Origin: Chloroflexota bacterium | GTDB lineage: Bacteria; Chloroflexota; Ktedonobacteria; Ktedonobacterales; Ktedonobacteraceae | DNA: 39,534 nt | Reading direction: 5' to 3' | NCBI GenBank assembly: GCA_005879655.1 | Contig: VBJK01000082.1 | Coordinates: forward strand, 1-39,534 | In this document: positions 38,201-39,534 of the stretch, piece after piece | Numbering within the stretch: the stretch's first letter is position 1 | Layout of the letters: the number at the start of each line of letters is the position of its first letter | The notes under the pieces: model-generated | What the model saw: only the letters and a program-made list of their open reading frames with translations | The model's database searches: none | Told to the model about the DNA's origin: nothing | Program-made: the position numbers and the translations under genes

Positions 38201-39534
38201 GTTACTTTGTCCTGCCGGGCAGGCAAAGGCATTAAGCGAGGAGAAAAAGAGCACAAAGTCCAGCGGCTCTTGCTCAAAGATCTGCGCTAGGCGCACACTT
38301 ACATCCACTTTCGCCGCTAACACCGCGTAAAAGCGCTCCTCATCCAACTTTGCGAGACTCTGATCTTGTAGCACAATGGCCGAGTGGACAACACCATGTA
38401 TCTGACCAAAAAGCCGCTTGATCTCTGTATAGGCCAGCTGTAGTGCGGTGCGATCAGTGGCATCTGCCACGATATAATGCGGCTTTGGTCCTGGCACTGT
38501 CAGCTTCTCAAGCCTGGCCATAATATCCTTATCGGCCTTGCTGCGGCGGCCAATCCAAATCACCTGGGCCTGATATCTGCGAATCACATATTCGCTCCAG
38601 ATCTCCCCAAGCCCACCACCACCCCCAATGATCACGTAGACTCCACCTCTGCGGTATGTTTTACCCGTTTCATAAGAGGAGATAGCCAGGGGAACGAGGG
38701 CGTGACGATACCAGCTCCCATCGCGGTATAGCCATCCAAGACCCTGCGGATCGGCTGGCAGTCTGAGCATCTCTGCCACTGGTAGCTGTGTTTCGGCCAG
38801 CAGATCTACCAGTTGAATCTTCCAGTGGGGATACTCTTTGGCCAGCGAGCCAAACAAACCTGGTAGGCCAGCATGAGTGGGTTGCTGTTGCTCGCTCGCA
38901 TGCAGCGTACGTGCCTGACGAGTGATCAGCGTCCAATGCAGCATCTGGCTACCGTATCCGAGTTGCAAGAGGGCTTTAATCAGGCGGAAGCAAGCCAGGA
39001 CTCCCTGCTGTTGCGCGACAAGTATACTCTCGTTGGTTGATGATCGTAGAGGGTCGTGTGGTGCGAGCCAGAATATATGTAGAGGGAGTGGAGAATGGCT
39101 GATCTCTTGTGCTTGCCCACGTGCTACGATTCCTGACTCCTGTAGGCGTTGCGCTATTTGCGGGATACTCACGCTCGCCGCTAGCTCAAGGGGCTGGACA
39201 TGCGAGTAGATGTCTGCAATAGCACTCTGTTCCTCTGCCGTTCCACCTATGATTACAACCTGATGGGCAATTTTCTCTGGCATTGCCGTCTCCTGCGAGA
39301 GGGCAATCTGTTGCCAGAGGGGAGCAAGCGTGAGTGTACCCATCAGAGGTGTACTTTGTTCTGTAGCCTCTAGCAGTTTCCGCGTACTCAACCCACGTAA
39401 ACGTAGCACAACACGTCCTGCATCGTTACACACGTCGATATCGAAGACCGATTCAGATGCATTGCACGACCTGCGACGTACCCATGCCCAACCCTCTGCT
39501 GGCACGTCATGCATAAGCGAAAGTTCATCCAGGG
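23129..39534 (-). CDS. Trans-AT type I modular polyketide synthase, 5' end beyond the window
   Basis: Over 5,460 residues in one frame, open to the right edge (LDELSLMHDVPAEGWAW precedes the first in-window Met), so the true start lies outside. Domain order is DH(end)-KR-cMT-ACP / KS-KR-ACP / KS0-oMT-ACP / KS-DH-KR-ACP / KS. No acyltransferase domain occurs between any KS and the next processing domain, which marks a trans-AT PKS; the AT must be encoded elsewhere. KS regions are followed by the usual linker ending in YPFxRExxW. Active Cys codons lie at 35588-35590, 31847-31849, 28577-28579 and 24125-24127. The frame ends prematurely at 23129 with nine non-native residues after a deletion; the ACP-TR part follows in another frame. 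It is the first gene in the window of the PKS-asnB-MFS operon. Confidence 0.92.
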   Translation of the reverse strand, partial: LDELSLMHDVPAEGWAWVRRRSCNASESVFDIDVCNDAGRVVLRLRGLSTRKLLEATEQSTPLMGTLTLAPLWQQIALSQETAMPEKIAHQVVIIGGTAEEQSAIADIYSHVQPLELAASVSIPQIAQRLQESGIVARGQAQEISHSPLPLHIFWLAPHDPLRSSTNESILVAQQQGVLACFRLIKALLQLGYGSQMLHWTLITRQARTLHASEQQQPTHAGLPGLFGSLAKEYPHWKIQLVDLLAETQLPVAEMLRLPADPQGLGWLYRDGSWYRHALVPLAISSYETGKTYRRGGVYVIIGGGGGLGEIWSEYVIRRYQAQVIWIGRRSKADKDIMARLEKLTVPGPKPHYIVADATDRTALQLAYTEIKRLFGQIHGVVHSAIVLQDQSLAKLDEERFYAVLAAKVDVSVRLAQIFEQEPLDFVLFFSSLNAFACPAGQSNYAAGSTFEDAFATRLRQDWSCAVKVMNWGYWGSVGAVASSEYRERMAKMGMEGLDSAEAMKALEQLLASPVDQMVVLKTVRPIVVGLAPWGEIIQKGEMMTALASKHIPSCIQDLREIYFQSPTGLRKDIGSLCLPRGEVYTPNPNESSGNTLETRQAIHEMEGLLTQLLWSHLQSLGLFRETHMTLTSLREQAGITEVHHRWLQESIAHLERQQYLHCNGQATCTVIDPTLIESAPLWQQWDEHKERWMRNGNLKAWVTLVETMLHALPVILTGKRPATEIMFPHGSMQLLEGVYQDNAISDYFNETLATLVVAYLQKRLIHDRHARIRILEIGAGTGGTTKRVLQMAQPYQACITEYCYSDISETFLRYGQQRYAAAYPYLTYQVFDVEKPLAGQGIEQGGYDLVIAANVMHATSNMQRSIRNAKALLKQYGLLLLNELSRKSVSLHLTFGLLHGWWLYEDAALRIPGCPLLAPETWQAVLEQEGFSQPFSPTPEADALGQYIIVAESNGIIRQENIQRTIMPVNLAATSSAQDRQLPQDRSEKHLNPRAIASATPSPDHEIAQAQVGRGELQSLQETLKRIVSSIIGTKAEEINIKQELSEYGFDSISFTQFANHLNQSYQLDLTPALFYEHSTLEHLAQYLQATYATALAPHLAQASPVIAEAEPGKVLPVAHVHRQRTRLVRAFVQQVSEPVMPTTRAEPIAIIGMSGMFPQAPDVQSLWHNLLAGKDCISEIPTSRWNWQNYYGDPATETNKTNVKWAGILDDIELFDPLFFGISPSEAEQMDPQQRLLMVSVWKAIEDAGYSPESLSGTDTALFVGTTSSGYGERVFRTLEDFSATGLVPSIGPNRMSYFLNLHGPSEAIETACSSSLIAIHRGVSAIESGQCKMALVGGVNTLLSPELHISFSKAGMLSSDGRCKTFSAAANGYVRGEGAGMLVLKSLSDAERDADHIYGVIIGSAENHGGRASSLTAPNPRAQADLLLAAYHKAGIDPGTVGYIEAHGTGTPLGDPIEINGLKTAWSELAQMRAERPLPEGSCGLGSLKSHIGHLELAAGVAGVIKVLLQLRHKKLVKNLHCEQINPYIQLQGSPFYIVQQNREWEAMRDHSGNTLPRRAGVSSFGFGGANAHVILEEYLPKPGAKLAGSLTPQTGPGQAVPLLTVLSATNEERLREQVRQLLIWVQAEKSTGHPARLEDVAYTLQVGRVAMEERLALQVSSFAELAEKLNKYLQEPHERGDWYRGQAKQHAEIMALLGAGEELQEIIDKWVQRGKYDKILQGWVKGLAIDWKRLYGEEHHLPHRVSLPTYSFARERHWIDPLPPASSQHIEQARKLYPHASTSLAAQTTVPSAPRTMLLTPDWKEKAITRLRSPLHTTMLAQQVVLLCELPHIETVRLQVRLAEWGNSREVKVKHWHSQQPRRELRFQDAVIRLIEEIQSLLQARPGEPALMQVVVVHREEPSILEALVSILKTAQQEYHKFWEQLIEIEGEPAEEEVLSYLSENQQRPQESHILYRGAKRLVRKWQEYQELPIPTSIPWKEGGHYLISGGAGGLGQIFIQEIARRVESATVILLGRSPLSRAQQAQLEQIGKSSIQLDYKQVDVSNGPAMHAFMQQVLWSYGHLDGIIHAAGVLRDSLLLNKTHEEVQAVLASKVSGVTLLDEESRDIPLDFFILCSSLAGVMGNVGQADYAAANGYLDAFAHARHALVIAGQRHGATVSINWPQWEAGGMQITSEAKQLMREELGIEAMSMETGMKLFHQALALRQAQVMVLHGNLPKIREHISGVPSRDHYDLRQLSEQSDTHVAQDMQATAEQALLRERTLAQMKILFAEVTKLSVSELDDDELLENYGIDSLMMTRLYQKLHVPFRDISRTLFYEYPILSALSEHLLQSYPQECMVWIGQQSQAQTIPTRSLTHKPRPAQTSSIPAKQSTYSLAATVASPQTSIAIIGISGRYPQASNLQEYWENLQAGKTCITEIPPSRWDWKKYYQNESQETNVSGKSYCKWGAFLDDFAQFDPLFFQMTPREAEEIDPQERLFLEECWKALEDAGYSPSALSAELRQRTGVFGGITKQGFHFYSTETSDQILSTSFASLVNRVSYYLNLQGPSMVVDTMCSSALVAIHEACEYIRQGKGTMALAGAVNLYVHPATYMSLSRGQMLSDSEKSAAFGRGGTGFVPGEGVGVVVLKAYDQALKDGDSIYAVIRGSAVNHKGRTKSYAAPDLHQQVAVIQQALAQQGLDPRTISYIEAAASGSEGADSVELAALTHVFGERGSEEEGDKSLPYKIGSVKSTIGHSEAASGMAQLSKVLLSLKYKMLVPTGVPEDFEPLIPFEQWPFQLQRELSAWQRITIDGVEVPRRAGITSIGVGGVNAHLIVEEHIPLTAPQSADPATPILFVLSARNKERLSAYAKQWLAYLQKAQNVDLANIAYTLQVGREAMPCRLAIIAHRQAELVHQLVAVPSNGSRKDIDSRHLPGGEVYTPNPHESSGNALEQAIATPQNIDNCYFSDKINYNGVNEYQITDDDDLSALAKAWVSGKTVPWHDLHKGRQRTRITGLPTYPFKRRICWIDRQEAEHTQEEEAIPSARQQAENKAAEFYTFVAERSTPNFQTPYLTFCPFEEKIPGFSMSQFSLQPEKYPAAISIVQQKQTEMRQVLFCQEDFQQVHTLLDIGCGHGTDIIQIAALYPHITTHGFTITQAQAELGRQRIAELNLGSQVQIFHKDSSRDAFPARYDLMLGIEVTFHIQNKKALFHNIASSLNEHGKVLLMDYITNLRGAIVDPKIEISIPTQREWLELLTEHHLVVDELIDVSPQIANFLYDPEVKNNVKGLPRVVQDMYISYANQAHSLENGWISYCLFKLKKDSRRATTELWHENEHKIAHKTPYAQALAAMIKQGHVPYPPYTAERPGSNSHQNQALHNAKAIKDTLAEIFCKVLKLQPSELNEAETFQDLGISSINVVQLTEAINTTYNLNMATSILLACSNIDALVEYLNKHLPQSDGERPGHPQGMPLQWYEHASQAHRTIVGASLVGALSRLETHDTVISDDIAIIGLSVRCAQAQGQDEFWDLVSQGKCVLEEMTQQNWLDFLQAHATKETIYRYGKMKNVASFDPLFFHISPHEAEAMDVSQRVLLEECYQALEDAGYPPASLSGQQVATIIGSMGIMPFKQDFSHFSMLGTSISILASRIAYFLNLKGPALAIDTACSSSLVAIDIACQHLKSRAIQLAIAGGITIYSHPAAFLSMSNAGMLSPTGQCRPFDHAADGIVVGDGVGVVILKRLQDAERNGDHIYGVIRASGTNQDGQTSGITVPSFQAQSQLQETIYKTQRINVEDIQYIEAHGTATKLGDPIEIHALTHAFSKFTTKKRFCGIGSLKANIGHTGAAAGVLSVIKVLLSLKHKQIPPSINFSRANEHIDFADSPVYVNTALKAWLLNARGSRLAAINSFGFSGTNAHLVLAEYAVKSQRTSIQINNETPGVFILSAANEEALRSYARAMKTFLQEHDEINLADLLYTLQVGRESMAYRLAFVVTSKEMLIAQLEQFVMGHHTGYPNRWTRKIDRQESGLAESEEGRTVLQRLAQQKKLDKLTELWLQGHDISWEGLYPSGSVKRLTGLPHYPFTREHYELSTLALVFAEQTGKEPALAGALHPLVQRNTSTLWEQQFSSTFCGNEFFLADHVVKGQRMMPGVAYLEMARAAIREAFGKKTTSEEMVGLRLSRVVWMRPLVVNLQPVGVHITLSPLNNTTISFAISRQEQEKESTEPALVSQGTAELSVSLPAIPNVDIATIQARCRRILSGTECYQRYRTLGINYGPAQRGIEQMMIGEGEVLARLRLPEVVKQTHIDFVLHPAMLDAAVQACIGLLMEPVAGMEPQLPFAMDGLEILGRVPVQGWAWVRRRQSSTTGSVLDIEVCDDEGQVTVQLRGLSTRALTGEEETRTVLLTPDWKEETIPPFQPSEEAELPAVGTEPYASRLVFLCELPGIEAPRIQSRMALDEDCELKVLSWHSSQSRQEQHFRDTVVQLMQELQHLLRSRPEAPILVQVVLACGSETSFLSALGGVLRTAQQEYPRFRGQLIEAEGVSVEDELLVWLHENQRRPQEPHIRYRDGKRWVVQWKEQALVTPPVRMPWKEGGCYLITGGAGGLARLFVQEIARQVETATVLLISRSTLSQQLRTHLEQVGHDGIHIDYQQVDVSDRAAVHALIGSVLQQYEHLDGIIHAAGVLRDSLLRNKTPQEVDEVLAPKVTGVTCLDEASAEIALDFFVLCSSGVAAVGNTGQADYAAANAYLDAFAHARRALVEAGQRHGETVSINWPLWKEGGMQIEAPTKRMMWERLGAQAMETAIGMKAFYQALVMGQAQVMVVHGRVEHFKRHLQSKPAPQIQSVMSVPGTAYADRKRAQELSQLLKVRIAEIDIQTPLSEYGFDSITFTEFANLLNQSYQLDLTPALFFEHSTLEHLTQYLLMTYTKPLIAHFAEASHVVPSLERDEVSPAVLVPGRHSRLARTFVQVSEPAISTRAESIAIIGMSGAFPQAPDVQSLWHNLLSGRDCISEIPPSRWSWQSYYGDPTTEVNKTNVRWAGVIDGIETFDPLFFGISPREAEQMDPQQRLLMIHIWKAIEDAGYAAESLSGTATALFIGTGSSGYSERVMRANMALEGYSVTGQAPSVGPNRMSYFLDLHGPSEAIETACSSSLIAIHRGVSAIESGQCDMAIVGGVNTLVSPEAHISFSKAGMLSSDGRCKTFSAAANGYVRGEGIGILVLKKLSDAERDADHIYGVIIGSAENHGGRASSLTAPNPRAQADLLLAAYRKAGIDPGTVGYIEAHGTGTPLGDPIETNGLKTAFSELAQTRAEGPLPERSCGLGSLKSHVGHLELAAGVAGVIKVLLQMQHKKLVKNLHCEQINPYIQLQGSPFYIVQQNCEWEAPQDRVGNVLPRRAGVSSFGFGGANAHVVLEEYMPKPQAARQSSTALPGSLEPHRWLVALSARNEERLREQVRQLHVWVQAERSTGNPPGGALCTTG
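23151..23161. other. Deletion scar that breaks the PKS reading frame
   Basis: The matching linker of module 2 (about 34561-34635) has 50 bases between the same flanks where this site has three, a net loss of 47. The scar is an 11-base palindrome (CCTCCAGGAGG). The missing part encodes the conserved VAYTLQVGR block that precedes EERFALQV. Confidence 0.8.
23325..24645 (-). other. PKS terminal ketosynthase KS4, joined to ACP-TR before the deletion
   Basis: KS4 has ETACSSS, EAHGTGTPLGD and KSHVGH, so it should elongate. It is nearly identical to KS1. No KR or DH follows, so a beta-keto unit would be carried to the PCP-like carrier and the reductase. The post-KS linker is where the reading frame breaks (near 23156). 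Confidence 0.8.
24820..29065 (-). other. PKS module 4: KS3 - DH - KR3 - ACP4
   Basis: KS3 has DTACSSS, EAHGTATKLGD and KANIGH. The dehydratase has ADHVVKGQRMMPG (His at 27158-27160) and LHPAMLDAAVQ (Asp at 26630-26632), both catalytic residues. KR3 has ITGGAGGLAR, with Ala in the last Gly position of the NADPH loop, and an intact GQADYAAANA Tyr (25349-25351). ACP4 has YGFDSITF with Ser at 24914-24916. Expected product is an enoyl unit if KR3 works. Confidence 0.8.
29091..29180. repeat. 90-bp perfect inverted repeat inside the PKS gene
   Basis: 36-base arms at 29091-29126 and 29145-29180 are exact reverse complements with an 18-base loop. It lies in the linker between ACP3 and KS3, and its 30 codons keep the frame (about residues 3446-3475). 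The arms contain the GTAGGGGCA / TGCCCCTAC type of sequence. It looks like a miniature palindromic element or short MITE. Confidence 0.9.
29210..32375 (-). other. PKS module 3: non-elongating KS2 (KS0) - O-methyltransferase - ACP3
   Basis: KS2 keeps its Cys (VDTMCSSALVAIH), but the first catalytic His block reads YIEAAASGSEGADS in place of EAHGTGT, so the His at about residue 2691 is Ala. KSTIGH is intact. This is the signature of a condensation-incompetent KS0. The methyltransferase (LLDIGCGHGTD at 30155-30195) resembles the O-methyltransferases of trans-AT PKSs. ACP3 has LGISSINVV (Ser at 29324-29326), lacking the usual Asp before the Ser. After KR2 this suggests a beta-methoxy group. Confidence 0.75.
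30719..30810. repeat. Dispersed in-frame linker element, copy 2 (KS2 linker)
   Basis: Second copy, in the same translated frame (KDIDSRHLPGGEVYTPNP, SSGNALE). The CCTCCGGGGAGG hairpin is perfect. It has a different 3' end from copies 1 and 3, lacking the GATTGAAA. Confidence 0.75.
32530..36100 (-). other. PKS module 2: KS1 - KR2 - ACP2
   Basis: KS1 (about 34790-36100) has a full set of catalytic residues: ETACSSS, EAHGTGTPLGD (35161-35200) and KSHIGH (35041-35060). KR2 has LISGGAGGLGQ and GQADYAAANG (Tyr at 33125-33127). ACP2 has ENYGIDSLMM with Ser at 32633-32635. No DH is present, so the unit should leave a beta-hydroxyl. Confidence 0.85.
36280..39534 (-). other. PKS module 1 (partial): DH end - KR - cMT - ACP1
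   Basis: It opens inside the C-terminal end of a dehydratase (GWAWVRRR, then VVLRLRGLSTRKL). The ketoreductase has VYVIIGGGGGLGE (38600-38640) and the catalytic Tyr in AGQSNYAAGS (38198-38200). The C-methyltransferase has ILEIGAGTGGTTKR (37185-37220) and belongs to the alpha-carbon methylating type. ACP1 has YGFDSISF with Ser at 36374-36376. A dispersed linker element sits between KR and cMT. Predicted product: an alpha-methyl enoyl unit, if the truncated DH is active. Confidence 0.8.
37745..37843. repeat. Dispersed in-frame linker element, copy 3 (KR1 / cMT1)
   Basis: Third copy, same frame (KDIGSLCLPRGEVYTPNP, SSGNTLE). Its plus-strand end is AACCCCGTTGGGGATTGAAA, a short hairpin followed by the GATTGAAA tail. 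Confidence 0.75.

Overview
The window looks like accessory DNA from a multi-drug, repeat-rich soil bacterium of the Chloroflexota, most likely a Ktedonobacteria relative. That assignment rests on gene style (trans-AT polyketide synthase, WD40-TIR and TPR proteins, IS1- and IS110-type elements, dispersed palindromic repeats, roughly balanced base composition by eye) and not on a marker gene, so it is an inference. No rRNA or tRNA gene was seen.

Positions 1-9330 hold the tail of an unknown gene, an unrecognised 386-aa gene on the minus strand, and a plus-strand operon that matches the three-gene pPIWI-RE island: a REase-fold nuclease with a Cys cluster, a DinG-like superfamily 2 helicase and a PIWI-RE protein. 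The helicase gene is split by a one-base shift near 4735. A perfect 10-bp inverted repeat lies in front of the operon.

Positions 9406-14308 hold a second, convergent minus-strand operon. In transcription order it encodes a TPR protein (interrupted by one in-frame TGA), a transglutaminase-like cysteine-protease-type protein, a small protein with a ubiquitin-like beta-grasp segment, and a seven-blade WD40 / zinc-ribbon / TIR protein. Next to the pPIWI-RE island it reads as a defence island. The four-gene combination is the best candidate here for an undescribed immune system.

Positions 14316-15149 are an 834-bp IS1-family element sitting directly upstream of the TPR gene. It has 30-bp imperfect terminal inverted repeats, an A8 frameshift site and a nonsense codon in its catalytic part. 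From 15150 to 16830 there is no intact gene: a nested hairpin with a T-run, an array of three 84-bp units each carrying an 11-12 bp inverted repeat, and an IS110-type transposase remnant.

Positions 16840 to the right edge form a minus-strand biosynthetic operon. A trans-AT type PKS (no AT domain visible, 5' end outside the window) is followed by its own terminal carrier-thioester reductase part, an asparagine-synthase-type amidotransferase and an MFS exporter with an SPFH-like C-terminal extension. Domains in order are DH(end)-KR-cMT-ACP / KS-KR-ACP / KS0-oMT-ACP / KS-DH-KR-ACP / KS / ACP-TR. The PKS is broken just after the last KS by a net 47-nt deletion, which is apparent from comparison with the near-identical earlier module. 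Three interdomain linkers carry copies of one roughly 100-bp element, and a fourth carries a 90-bp perfect palindrome; all are in frame.
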